A stretch of DNA of 11,286 bases from Actinomycetes bacterium (GTDB taxonomy: Bacteria; Actinomycetota; Actinomycetes; Actinomycetales; Cellulomonadaceae), in contig JAFABT010000022.1 of the NCBI GenBank assembly GCA_023425905.1, forward strand, positions 1 through 11,286. The letters run 5' to 3'. This document shows, one piece after another, positions 1 to 8,564 of this stretch (position 1 is its first letter; each line of letters opens with the position of its first letter). The notes beneath the pieces were generated by a model. It had not been told where the DNA came from, searched no databases, and saw nothing but the letters and a program-made list of their open reading frames with translations. Both the position numbers and the translations under genes were made by a program.

Positions 1-22
1 GGTCGCGAGGGCGCGGGGTTGG

Positions 23-430
23 TCAGCGGGTGGGGCGCCAGAGGACTAGGGCGCCTGCGGCGCGGTCGGGGCGGTGCCGCTGGCCGCGCGGGACGACGAC
101 GACCTCCCCGCCCGCGCCCGCCTGGAACACCCGCGAGCCCGGGTCGGCGAGCTGCCGGAGCCGGTCGACCTGGTCCTCGAGGCGGCGCACCCGCTGCTCG
201 AGGTAGAGGATGCGCTTGATCCCCGCGAGGTTGATGCCCTCCTCAGCGGAGAGCCGCTGCACCTCACGGAGCAGCTCGACGTCCCGCACGGAGTAACGCC
301 GGCCCCGACCCCGCGCACGGGACGGGGAGACGATCCCGAGGCGGTCGTACTGCCGGAGGGTCTGCGGGTGCATGCCCGCGAGCTCGGCGGCGACCGAGAT
401 GACGAAGACCGGCAGGTCCCTCTCGTTCAC
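23..430 (-). CDS. hspR: HspR, MerR-family heat-shock repressor
   Basis: Transcriptional repressor of the dnaK operon, 135 aa. Residues about 7-80 form a MerR-type winged helix: VISVAAELAGMHPQTLRQYDRLGIV is the recognition region, followed by the RGRGRRYS wing and the VELLREVQRLSAEEGINLAGIK helix. Residues about 84-105 (LEQRVRRLEDQVDRLRQL) are a dimerisation coiled coil. The start is GTG at 430 with a GGGGAG-type ribosome site just upstream, 24 nt after the dnaJ stop. It is the last gene of the operon, as is usual in actinobacteria. In this family HspR binds HAIR repeats with DnaK as co-repressor, and two such repeats lie upstream of dnaK here, so the operon should be autoregulated. The stop is at 23-25, so the gene is complete. 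Confidence 0.95.
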   Translation of the reverse strand: MNERDLPVFVISVAAELAGMHPQTLRQYDRLGIVSPSRARGRGRRYSVRDVELLREVQRLSAEEGINLAGIKRILYLEQRVRRLEDQVDRLRQLADPGSRVFQAGAGGEVVVVPRGQRHRPDRAAGALVLWRPTR

Positions 431-454
431 GTCTCCCCTTCCCGCGTGTGCGCG

Positions 455-1432
455 TCAGTCCTTGGCGTGGAGCATGAGGTCGGCGCGCGGATCTGCGCCC
501 TCGGTCGCGGCCCGGAAGGCCTCGACCGCCTTGCGGGCGTCGCCGTTGAGGCGTTGCGGCACGACGACCTGGACCGTGACGAGCAGGTCGCCCGTGCCCT
601 TGACCGTCGTGATGCCCTTGCCCTTGACCCGGAGGGTGCGGCCCGACGGGGTGCCCTCGGCGATCTTCACCGTGACGGTCCCGCCGTCGAGCGTCGGGAC
701 GTTGACCTGCGCGCCGAGTGCGGCCTCGTCGAAGGTCACCGGGACGGTGACGCGGACGTTCGGTCCGTCGAGGGCGAACACCGGGTGCGGGGTGACCTTC
801 ACCGTGATGACGAGGTCGCCGGGGGGACCGCCGTACTGGCCGGCCCGGCCCTTGCCCGCGAGGCGGATCTTCTGTCCGTCCCGCACCCCGGCGGGCACGC
901 GGGCCGTGATCGGCCGCCCACCCACGGAGAGCTGGACGGTGCAGCCGTCGACCGCGTCGCGGAACGGGAGCGTCGTCGACGCCTCGAGGTCCGCACCGCG
1001 CTCACCGCGCTGCTGCGGACGCCCGCCGCCGAAGAGGCCGCCGAGCAGGTCCTCGAAGCCGCCAGCGCCAGCGCCGGCGCCCTGCTGGGAGAAGCGGACG
1101 CGACCCTGGCCGCCCCCACCCCCGCCGAACATGCCGCCGAACAGGTCCTCGAAGCCTGCACCTGCGCCGCCAGGGCCGGCGGAGAATCGGGCCCCGCCGG
1201 CCATGGCACGCAGCTGGTCGTACTGCTGACGCTGGGACGAGTCGGAGAGCACCGCGTAGGCCTCGCCGACCTCCTTGAACCGAGCCTCGGCGGCGGCGTC
1301 ACCAGGGTTGTGGTCCGGGTGCAGCGCGCGAGCCTTCTTGCGGTAGGCCTTCTTGATCGCGGCCTGATCGGCGTCCTTGGGCACGCCGAGGACCTTGTAG
1401 AAGTCCTTCTCGATCCAGTCCTGTCCCGTCAT
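455..1432 (-). CDS. dnaJ: DnaJ-family co-chaperone (type II, no zinc finger)
   Basis: J-domain co-chaperone, 325 aa, that stimulates DnaK ATPase and delivers clients. The J domain covers residues about 10-72 with the invariant HPD at 38-40. A Gly/Phe-rich segment follows at about 79-137 (GFEDLFGGMFGGGGGG and GFEDLLGGLFGGG, a near-duplication). The C-terminal beta-sandwich substrate-binding domains fill about 145-295 (GVRDGQKIRLAGKG, PGDLVITVKVTPHPVF). The four CxxCxGxG repeats of type I DnaJ are absent; the protein has a single cysteine, at about 164. It is therefore CbpA/type II-like, although it sits at the operonic dnaJ position. The ATG at 1432 is chosen because the J domain begins nine residues later and it lies 4 nt after the grpE stop. 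A longer in-frame start at 1480 would overlap grpE. Confidence 0.95.
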   Translation of the reverse strand: MTGQDWIEKDFYKVLGVPKDADQAAIKKAYRKKARALHPDHNPGDAAAEARFKEVGEAYAVLSDSSQRQQYDQLRAMAGGARFSAGPGGAGAGFEDLFGGMFGGGGGGQGRVRFSQQGAGAGAGGFEDLLGGLFGGGRPQQRGERGADLEASTTLPFRDAVDGCTVQLSVGGRPITARVPAGVRDGQKIRLAGKGRAGQYGGPPGDLVITVKVTPHPVFALDGPNVRVTVPVTFDEAALGAQVNVPTLDGGTVTVKIAEGTPSGRTLRVKGKGITTVKGTGDLLVTVQVVVPQRLNGDARKAVEAFRAATEGADPRADLMLHAKD

Positions 1433-1436
1433 GCGC

Positions 1437-2014
1437 TCAGGCCTCGGCCCCGGGGTCGGAGACCGCGACGCGGGCCGCACGGACGATCCGCTCGCCGACC
1501 CGGTGGCCGGCCTGGAGCACGGCCGTGACGGACGGCTCCGGGTACTCGGTCGACGGGACGTGCATGAGCGCGTCGTGCACCTGCGGGTCGAACACCTCGC
1601 CGACGGCGCCGTACCTCTCCCAGCCGAAGCGGGTGAGGACGGCCTCGTACTTGTCGGCGATCGCGGCGAAGGGACCGGTGAGGTCCCCGTGCGCGCGCGC
1701 CTGGTCGAGGTCGTCGAGCACCGGGATCATCGCCTCGACGACGGAGATGATCGCCTGGTCGCGCGCCACCGACCGGTCGCGCTCGACGCGCTTGCGGTAG
1801 TTGACGTACTCGGCCTGCAGCCGCTGGAGGTCGGCGGTGAGCTCGGTCGACTCCGCGATCGCCCGGGCGAGGTGCTCGTCCTCGGTCGCGGGCGCACCCG
1901 TCGCCCCCTCGGGCGCCGTGGCGCCCTCGGGGCTGAACGGGGGCAGGCCCTCGAGCTCGGAGGCGTCGTCCGGGACGCCACCGTCGGGGGTGGCGCCGGA
2001 CGTGGGGTCGGTCG

Positions 2015-2018
<4 letters not shown>
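1437..2018 (-). CDS. grpE: GrpE nucleotide exchange factor
   Basis: Nucleotide exchange factor that releases ADP from DnaK, 193 aa. A variable acidic and Gly/Pro-rich N-terminus (about 1-48) precedes a long dimerising coiled coil (about 50-95, including LQRLQAEYVNYRKRVERDR) and the C-terminal beta domain with the family signature FDPQVHDALM and VLQAGHRVGERIVRAARVAV. Length and order match GrpE. The start is GTG at 2018, whose bases overlap the dnaK stop in a GTGA junction (4-nt overlap), so translation is coupled to dnaK. It lies second in the dnaK-grpE-dnaJ-hspR operon. Confidence 0.95.
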
Positions 2019-3877
<1,859 letters not shown>

Positions 3878-3971
3878 GTGCGTGTGCCTCTTTCTGGTGG
3901 CTGGTGATGCGGGTCGTTGGTGTGGTCCGGAGGCTCGGGCCGCCCTGCGCCGCCGGGCTGACGGGTGGGCG

Positions 3972-3992
3972 GTTGAGTCCGCTGGGCTCAAG
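3972..3992. promoter_or_regulatory. HAIR operator 1 (HspR binding site)
   Basis: Inverted repeat GTTGAGT-N7-GCTCAAG. The known HspR-associated inverted repeat consensus is CTTGAGT-N7-ACTCAAG, so one position per half differs. It lies 95 nt upstream of the dnaK ATG, and its right end touches a candidate -10 hexamer on the minus strand (3991-3996). This suits repression by blocking RNA polymerase. Confidence 0.88.
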
Positions 3993-4020
3993 TCTGCGCC
4001 GGGCGGTGGGGGTGGTGCAA
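3991..4020 (-). promoter_or_regulatory. Candidate dnaK operon promoter
   Basis: On the minus strand, TTGCAC (4020-4015) is followed after 18 nt by CAGACT (3996-3991), a possible -35/-10 pair. The -10 departs from TANNNT at its first base, so this is a weak match. Its placement between the two HAIR operators, with operator 1 overlapping the start point, is what makes it credible. No alternative with a better -10 was found between the operators and the dnaK start. Confidence 0.35.
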
Positions 4021-4035
4021 GTTGGCGGGGCCAGA

Positions 4036-4056
4036 GTTGAGTCTGTCTGGCTCAAC
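4036..4056. promoter_or_regulatory. HAIR operator 2 (HspR binding site)
   Basis: Second inverted repeat GTTGAGT-N7-GCTCAAC with the same 7-nt spacer as the first, 64 bp further upstream of dnaK. Both arms match each other at all positions except the innermost pair (T opposite G). It lies just upstream of the candidate dnaK -35. Tandem HAIR copies upstream of dnaK are known in actinobacteria. Confidence 0.88.
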
Positions 4057-4256
4057 GTTGGGTGGGGGTGGGATGTTCCCTGGGCTCGTGGCGCCTGGTC
4101 GGCCGTGGTGGGTTCGGACGGATCTTGTCCGACTCGCGATAGCGCGCACGGCGCGCGTCCGCCGTGGCATGGACATGTCCGCGCGCCACCCTCGCTGATC
4201 GGGCGTTTCCACCAGGAGGATGTCGATCACCACCGCGCGACACGCCGGACCGCGAC

Positions 4257-4293
4257 TTGCGGTGTGACATTTGATGGAATATCCTCACGGTCA
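4257..4293 (+). promoter_or_regulatory. Promoter giving a probably leaderless mRNA
   Basis: TTGCGG (4257-4262) and TATCCT (4280-4285) are separated by exactly 17 nt, a good sigma-70-type pair whose -10 fits actinobacterial TANNNT. The -10 ends 7 nt before the ATG at 4293, so transcription should start at or next to the A of that ATG. No Shine-Dalgarno sequence precedes the ATG. Leaderless genes are common in actinobacteria. Confidence 0.65.
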
Positions 4294-4300
4294 TGTCACA
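4263..4300. promoter_or_regulatory. Candidate operator: TGTGACAT/ATGTCACA inverted repeat
   Basis: TGTGACAT at 4263-4270 and its exact reverse complement ATGTCACA at 4293-4300 are centred 30 bp apart, about three helical turns. They flank the -10 element: the left half begins directly after the -35, and the right half begins at the ATG start codon. This layout would let a dimeric or tetrameric repressor close the promoter. The XRE-domain protein encoded second in the operon is the obvious candidate, by inference. Confidence 0.55.
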
Positions 4301-4898
4301 TCTCCGAGCGGTCGATGTCGCCGACCTACACTCGATCGCGGACGAGGTACGCGAGGTTCTCTCCGAGCGGGGCCACCAGGTTGACACCGCGCTCGAGCTG
4401 GATGAAGCCTTCCGTGCCACCGGGCGCGTCGAGTCCGAACTGCTGCGATCGCTCGTCGCGGACGGGGTACGCCGCGGCGCCAGTTTGGTTGGTCACCACT
4501 TCGACCGACCACGGGGCTCGGTCGAGATCACCATCCCCACCGGCACCACGCTGTGCGCCTTCCGGCTGCGCCGTGCTGAACGTCGCACCGACGGCTCCTA
4601 CAGCATCCCGACCAACAGCGCGGCCGCCTGGGGCACGCTCGACGAAGACACGCTCGACATCCTTGAGCACTGGGTACTCGGCTTCACCGTCAACGACGGC
4701 GGATCCCTGGGCGAGCTGTTCGCAGCCGAGGTGCTCGGTGTCGAGGGCGGGACACCGGGACACCTCAAGCTCGGCACGCCGATCCTGCTCGGCACCGGCA
4801 CGCACAGCGGCCCGGCGCGCAAGTTCGAGCCGCGCGCCGAAGGCCTTCCGGGCTTCGACGAGGACGACGAGTTCGGCGTCGAGCACAACGCCGGCTGA
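4293..4898 (+). CDS. Unrecognised protein, first gene of the XRE-peptidase operon
   Basis: A 201-aa soluble protein that I do not recognise. The N-terminal third is helical (DLHSIADEVREVLSERGHQV, then LVADGVRRGASLVGHH). A probable beta-rich centre follows (GSVEITIPTGTTLCAFRLRRAER) and the C-terminus is very acidic (GFDEDDEFGVEHNAG). No signal peptide, membrane helix or catalytic motif is visible. The ATG at 4293 has no ribosome site but sits at the predicted transcription start, so translation is probably leaderless. It is followed after 31 nt by the XRE/ImmA-IrrE gene and probably shares its transcript. Being paired with such a regulator, it could be a partner or target of the peptidase, but nothing in the sequence proves this. 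Confidence 0.8.
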   Translation: MSHLRAVDVADLHSIADEVREVLSERGHQVDTALELDEAFRATGRVESELLRSLVADGVRRGASLVGHHFDRPRGSVEITIPTGTTLCAFRLRRAERRTDGSYSIPTNSAAAWGTLDEDTLDILEHWVLGFTVNDGGSLGELFAAEVLGVEGGTPGHLKLGTPILLGTGTHSGPARKFEPRAEGLPGFDEDDEFGVEHNAG

Positions 4899-4929
4899 CG
4901 AGAACGAAGACCAGGGAAAGACGAGCAAC

Positions 4930-6072
4930 ATGAACCAAGCCACCGTTGGCGAGCGAGTCCGACGCTTGCGTCTTGCCTCGGGGCTGTCGCAGGCGGACCT
5001 CGCGACGGCAAGCGGACAGGCGTCCGGGGCGATCTCCATGCTGGAGAACGGCAGACTTCCGCTGACAGACGAGTTGTTGGGGTCCATCGGACGCTCGCTG
5101 GGCTGCGACCCGGCCTACTTGGAGGCGGAATCGCGCGAGCCCCTCACGACGAAGCCGTGGCTGCGCGCCTACGCAGACGCGTCCAAGCGTGCTGTCGACC
5201 GGGCAGTGGCGGACAGCACGACCGCTGTCGACGTGATCCGCCGCCTCGGACTGGAGCAGCTCCCAGACACGCTCCCGCTGTTCGGCGGCGACGCCAACGA
5301 CGATGACGCAATCGAGCAGTTCGCTCTTGAGGTCCGTGAGGCCGCCGGGCTCGACCGCGACGACGTTGTTCCCAACGCAATCCGAGCCGCTGAGCGACTG
5401 GGATGCGTCGTGCTGCCGATGGATGACGAACTCGGTCGCCACCTCGGACTCTCGCTGCGGGTCGACTCGACTGCAGTCATCCGGGTCGCACGACCGTCGG
5501 CTTCGCCAGAGCAGCACATCCCAGGCGACAGGCAGCGTTTCACGCTCGCGCACGAACTCGGCCACCTCACGCTGCACCACGCGAGCCCACCTCCCGACAC
5601 TCCTGCGCAGGCAACGCGAATCGAGAAGCAGGCACACCGCTTCGCCGGAGCGTTCCTCGCGCCCGGGGACGCGCTCCTCGCAGACCTGGACCGTTCAGGA
5701 GGCCGCGTCACCTTATCGACTCTGTCGAACCTGAAGGCCACGTGGGGTGTCGCGATCAAGGCGCTCGTAGTGAGGTTCCAGCAGTTGGGAGTGATCGACG
5801 CGGAGCACGCCAGGAGCCTCTACAAGCAGATCTCAGCCCGCGGCTGGAACAAGGGCGAACCCGTCGAGGTCGGCCATGAGGACGCGATCTGGATGGAACG
5901 AGCGCTGGCGAAGCGCGCTCGCTCGTCGAACGGCTTGGCGCCCGGCATGCCTGAGACCGTTGGACTCGACCGCCGGTACTTCGACGCATGGACGAACTGG
6001 TCCCCGACTCCCGCTTCCGGACCAGCCGCAACGGTGCTTGAGTTCCGACGCCCCCGTACGGAACACCGGTGA
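4930..6072 (+). CDS. XRE regulator fused to ImmA/IrrE metallopeptidase
   Basis: A 380-aa fusion. Residues about 6-62 are a Cro/C1-type helix-turn-helix (VGERVRRLRLASGLSQADLA, then SGAISMLENGRLPLTDELL). Residues about 120-255 are an ImmA/IrrE zinc metallopeptidase: the active site HELGH is at 198-202, within HELGHLTLHH, and the third-ligand helix is EKQAHRFAGAFLAP with Glu at about 232. The remaining 120 residues are helical and ungrouped. Relatives regulate mobile elements and stress genes by cleaving repressors; in this fused form the HTH usually binds the gene's own promoter. The ATG at 4930 directly precedes the HTH, with a modest AGGGAAAG ribosome site; the open frame runs much further upstream but is not coding there. 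It probably shares the upstream promoter and may bind its inverted repeat. Confidence 0.92.
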   Translation: MNQATVGERVRRLRLASGLSQADLATASGQASGAISMLENGRLPLTDELLGSIGRSLGCDPAYLEAESREPLTTKPWLRAYADASKRAVDRAVADSTTAVDVIRRLGLEQLPDTLPLFGGDANDDDAIEQFALEVREAAGLDRDDVVPNAIRAAERLGCVVLPMDDELGRHLGLSLRVDSTAVIRVARPSASPEQHIPGDRQRFTLAHELGHLTLHHASPPPDTPAQATRIEKQAHRFAGAFLAPGDALLADLDRSGGRVTLSTLSNLKATWGVAIKALVVRFQQLGVIDAEHARSLYKQISARGWNKGEPVEVGHEDAIWMERALAKRARSSNGLAPGMPETVGLDRRYFDAWTNWSPTPASGPAATVLEFRRPRTEHR

Positions 6073-6091
6073 CGCCCTCAGCGTCACCGGT
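6065..6091 (+). terminator. Hairpin terminator at the end of the XRE-peptidase gene
   Basis: ACCGGTGACGC and GCGTCACCGGT form a perfect 11-bp stem around a 5-nt loop (CCTCA). The left arm contains the TGA stop of the preceding gene. There is no U-run after it, which is normal for actinobacterial terminators. Confidence 0.7.
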
Positions 6092-6147
6092 ACCACCTGC
6101 GCCCAAGTCAGCACAGTCGCAAGCCCCGTGGGTGCCACGGCCCGTAC

Positions 6148-6300
6148 GTGGCCGCTGAGCGGACAGAGCACCAGGCTGGTCTGGCCCTGGACGACGACTA
6201 CCTCGACGAGCTTCCGGAGCACCGCTGTCAGTGGTCCCATGGAGACTGTCCGAATGGGCGAGCGACGAGCCCGCGAGGATGTGTCATCATCGGGTCATGA
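6148..6300 (+). CDS. Possible small ORF (50 aa)
   Basis: A GTG at 6148 opens a 50-codon frame ending at TGA 6298-6300, 10 nt before the next gene. The centre (EHQAGLALDDDYLDELPEHRC) has the strong G/C third-position bias of real genes in this window. The C-terminal part holds three cysteines and a WSHGDCPNG segment. There is no good ribosome site, and the frame is the same as that of the peptidase gene reading past its stop. It could be a small protein, a decayed remnant, or chance. The rest of the 6073-6310 gap holds only the terminator and minor symmetries. Confidence 0.25.
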   Translation: MAAERTEHQAGLALDDDYLDELPEHRCQWSHGDCPNGRATSPRGCVIIGS

Positions 6301-6310
6301 GGGAGCCGGC

Positions 6311-6610
6311 ATGAATCTCCAGGGCCAGTCCGAGTTCTCCGTGGCAAGCGAGTTGACGCTCGACGAGGTCGTCGAGGTCGCCAACGAGGTCCTCCGGGAG
6401 TACGTCGCACGCACGCCCACCATCACTCGGGCGTGGGCGGATCGGGACGAAGCAGGTGACGTGCGCGTCCAGATCACAACAGTGTCGAGCTCGTACGCAC
6501 ACGTCGAGCGCGAGATGGACGCCCTCGCACGGGTGATCGCAGAGGCTCTCCAAGAACGCCGGGCGGGTACCCAGGTGAGCCGAGGCGCAACCGAGTTGGT
6601 CCCTGCCTGA
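6311..6610 (+). CDS. Unrecognised 99-aa protein coupled to the 2TM-GAF protein
   Basis: A 99-aa soluble protein of unknown family. The sequence suggests an alpha/beta fold: helix LTLDEVVEVANEVLREYVA, strands around TITRAWADRDEAGDVRVQITTV, then a long helix YAHVEREMDALARVIAEALQERR. There is no signal peptide or membrane segment. The ATG at 6311 has a GAGGGAG ribosome site 5 nt upstream, which selects it over the other start codons in the open frame. The next gene begins only 2 nt after its stop, so the two are translationally coupled and probably work together. It may be a cytoplasmic partner or ligand-handling subunit for the membrane protein, by inference from coupling alone. Confidence 0.75.
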   Translation: MNLQGQSEFSVASELTLDEVVEVANEVLREYVARTPTITRAWADRDEAGDVRVQITTVSSSYAHVEREMDALARVIAEALQERRAGTQVSRGATELVPA

Positions 6611-6612
6611 CG

Positions 6613-7413
6613 GTGCAGCGCGAGACGGACGACGCGCCGGATCGACTCGCCAGGGGGATTGCCGCGACCCTCCGGACATCGCTCGCGTGGCTGCCGAACG
6701 CCCTCCTGGCGGCAGGCTCTCTGCTCCTTGCGGTCGATGCCACGGTCAAAGGCCCACTCTTCTGGTTGGGCGTCAGCCTCTCCGGCGCTGGGATCCTGAG
6801 CGCAATCGTCGCAACACCGAAGGTTGGCGCAATCCTCGAGCGCGCTCGCCGTATGCAAGATCGGGCATCCGAACGCACCGACTCGCTGACGAACATCATG
6901 GATCTCAGCCTCCGGTCCCTCCTGACGGACATGGAGATCGATCTGTCGAAGGCGAGGGCCTCCGTCTACCGCTCCCGGGCCGACAAGTTCATTCTTGTAG
7001 CGCGCGTCTCTCAATCCCAGACGCTCAAGCGAGTCGGGCGACTGGAGTATCCCAGCGGCGAGGGCCTCATCGGCAAGACGTGGGATCACGGCTCAGCGGT
7101 GGCAACCGACCTGCCCGAGGGACGAACGGCGTGGGAGGACCATTGTGTGCAGGAGTACGGAATGGCCCGCTCAGCAGTGCAAGAATTGAAAATGCAGGCC
7201 CGTAGCATTCTCGGCAAGCGCATCGAGTCGACGGGCCCAGCACGCGAGCCAGTGGGCCTGCTGGTGATCGAGAGCCTTGCAGCACGCGGGGTCAACGGCG
7301 CCACGCAGGACAGCCTCACATCACTCCAGTCGTGGCCGCTCGTGAGCGCTGTGCTCCACGAAGTCGTCCGGTGCCTCGACGAGCAGGACTCAGTCGCCAA
7401 GGACTCCGCGTAA
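6613..7413 (+). CDS. Two-helix membrane protein with GAF-like sensor domain
   Basis: A 266-aa protein with two adjacent N-terminal membrane helices (about 22-42, SLAWLPNALLAAGSLLLAVDA; about 48-67, PLFWLGVSLSGAGILSAIVA), a linker helix rich in Arg/Glu (about 72-105) and a cytoplasmic domain (about 105-255). That domain reads like a GAF fold: RASVYR, FILVARVS, RVGRLEYPSGEGLIGKTW, then GLLVIES. GAF domains bind small molecules, including cyclic nucleotides. The GTG at 6613 lies 2 nt after the upstream stop, with no ribosome site of its own, which indicates coupling. A small membrane anchor plus a ligand-binding domain resembles nucleotide-gated membrane effectors of defence systems, but it also fits an ordinary sensor. 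It ends convergently with the CoiA-like gene. Confidence 0.8.
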   Translation: MQRETDDAPDRLARGIAATLRTSLAWLPNALLAAGSLLLAVDATVKGPLFWLGVSLSGAGILSAIVATPKVGAILERARRMQDRASERTDSLTNIMDLSLRSLLTDMEIDLSKARASVYRSRADKFILVARVSQSQTLKRVGRLEYPSGEGLIGKTWDHGSAVATDLPEGRTAWEDHCVQEYGMARSAVQELKMQARSILGKRIESTGPAREPVGLLVIESLAARGVNGATQDSLTSLQSWPLVSAVLHEVVRCLDEQDSVAKDSA

Positions 7414-7416
7414 CAC

Positions 7417-7450
7417 TGAACACGAAGGCGACCGGCCCGCCTTCAGTTCA
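7417..7450. terminator. Shared hairpin between convergent genes
   Basis: GAAGGCG (7424-7430) pairs with CGCCTTC (7438-7444) around a 7-nt loop, and an outer TGAAC/GTTCA stem (7417-7421 and 7446-7450) extends it after small bulges. It lies in the 53-nt gap between two genes that end towards each other, and CTCCTTT follows on the plus strand. It probably serves as a bidirectional terminator. Confidence 0.6.
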
Positions 7451-7466
7451 CTCCTTTGAGGGACGT

Positions 7467-8564
7467 TCAGGCAGCGCTCCTGCACGGCGCTCCTCCTGCT
7501 GGCGGACGGCACCAGTGCGGGGCGTCGACAGTGCTCATGCCACGACCAAGGAGGACCTCCGGCTGCTCGGGGTTGTGGGCGGCGCGGGACCAGACTTTGG
7601 CGAGGTAGTGGTCACCCTGGATCCGGCTGCACTTCCAGCAGGAGAAGGCCATGTACGTCGTGCCCGCCTCCTTCGACGCGCGCGACGACAGATGTGCCAT
7701 CGGCGGCCAGCCCAGCTCGTTGGCACGAGCGGCTACCGCCGCACGGATGTCCGCTGCCTGCTCCTGCTTCGTCTCGGAGTGCGCATTGTCGACGAACCGC
7801 TCGTCGGTGACATCGACCCATCGCCCACATGCGCCGACTACGTAATCCGCGACCGCGCGCCACAGGGTCAGCCAGCCCCCGCAACTCCAGCATGATCGAC
7901 GCGCCAGAACGACTCTCAGTGTTCGCTCGCCGGTGATGCGGGCGCGAAGCGCAACCCTCCCTGAGAGCAGATCGGCCACAGCATCCTCGAGCGTGCACGT
8001 GCGGTCCAGAACGACAGTGAACTGGTGGTCCTCCGTCTCCACGATCCTGGCCCGCGGCGCGCGCAGGTCGGGGACCGCGAGCGGATCGACGTCCCAATCG
8101 TTGCGCGGCGCGAGGGGGTACCGGGTGAACCACAGGACGCGACACCCGTCGGTCGTCCTGCGCTCGCTGCGCACTCGGTAGTCGGTGTCCTCCTCGCGTG
8201 CGAGCTGTATTTCGAAGTTCAGTCGCATGCCCGTGGGCGACGTGGCCAGGACGTCGGCTTGGTAGCCGGGACCGGAGACCTCGGGCTCACCCTGCCAGCC
8301 AACTGCGCGCGCGGCCGTGATGATGATCGACTTGGCCTGCATGTGTGCGGCCGACTCGCTCGCGTGCGCGACGCAGCCGCCAGCGCCTGGCGCGTGGGCG
8401 AAGTGCCGTAGGCCCCGACGAGAGGTGCGCAAGTATGCGGCGGAGTCGCACCCACGGAACCGCAGAGCACCCCCGCGGGACTTCACGCGCAGCGCGTCCC
8501 ACTCGTCGTCGTCGAGGTCGATCGACACCATACGTTCACCCTCGAGCTCGGCTACCAGCGGCAT
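7467..8564 (-). CDS. CoiA-like protein with nuclease core and zinc-ribbon cysteines
   Basis: A 365-aa protein resembling the competence protein CoiA family. Residues about 40-150 carry the family pattern: GLRHFAHAPG, ESAAHMQAK with an alpha helix, GWQGEPEV, then YQADVLA (Asp about 104) and LNFEIQLA (Glu about 118, Gln about 120), which matches a PD-(D/E)xK-type nuclease core. The C-terminal half has paired cysteines CWSC (225-228) and CWKC (309-312) plus further Cys, likely zinc-binding. The ATG at 8564 is selected by an AGGAGG ribosome site 8 nt upstream; an in-frame start at 8639 lacks this. It runs opposite to the flanking modules. In actinobacteria such genes are widespread in accessory DNA, and a competence role is not implied here. 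Confidence 0.78.
   Translation of the reverse strand: MPLVAELEGERMVSIDLDDDEWDALRVKSRGGALRFRGCDSAAYLRTSRRGLRHFAHAPGAGGCVAHASESAAHMQAKSIIITAARAVGWQGEPEVSGPGYQADVLATSPTGMRLNFEIQLAREEDTDYRVRSERRTTDGCRVLWFTRYPLAPRNDWDVDPLAVPDLRAPRARIVETEDHQFTVVLDRTCTLEDAVADLLSGRVALRARITGERTLRVVLARRSCWSCGGWLTLWRAVADYVVGACGRWVDVTDERFVDNAHSETKQEQAADIRAAVAARANELGWPPMAHLSSRASKEAGTTYMAFSCWKCSRIQGDHYLAKVWSRAAHNPEQPEVLLGRGMSTVDAPHWCRPPAGGAPCRSAA

Larger units (their letters stand above)
3878..4292. other. Intergenic region between divergent dnaK and accessory genes
   Basis: This 415-nt divergent region holds the dnaK leader, both HAIR operators and, at its right end, the promoter of the next gene. Its middle (about 4057-4250) has no convincing gene but several small symmetries: TCGGAC/GTCCGA around a 7-nt loop (4114-4132), the perfect 10-bp palindrome GGACATGTCC (4171-4180), and an 8-bp GGCGCGCG/CGCGCGCC inverted repeat (4150-4157 and 4180-4187) whose 22-nt interior contains most of that palindrome. 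The core-to-accessory change of content happens here. No tRNA or clear attachment repeat was seen. Confidence 0.6.

Noticed and set aside
1021..1180. Repetitive GC-rich stretch, possible tandem repeat
   Set aside because: It is the Gly/Phe-rich linker of DnaJ, where repeated Gly codons give the repetition.
74..1528. Long plus-strand open frame opposite hspR and dnaJ
   Set aside because: It is a high-GC shadow of the clearly recognised minus-strand genes, rich in low-complexity Arg, Ala, Glu and Asp.
3878..4292. CRISPR array, tRNA or attachment site at the core-accessory boundary
   Set aside because: No regularly spaced repeats, no cloverleaf and no long direct repeat shared with the other end of the accessory block were seen.
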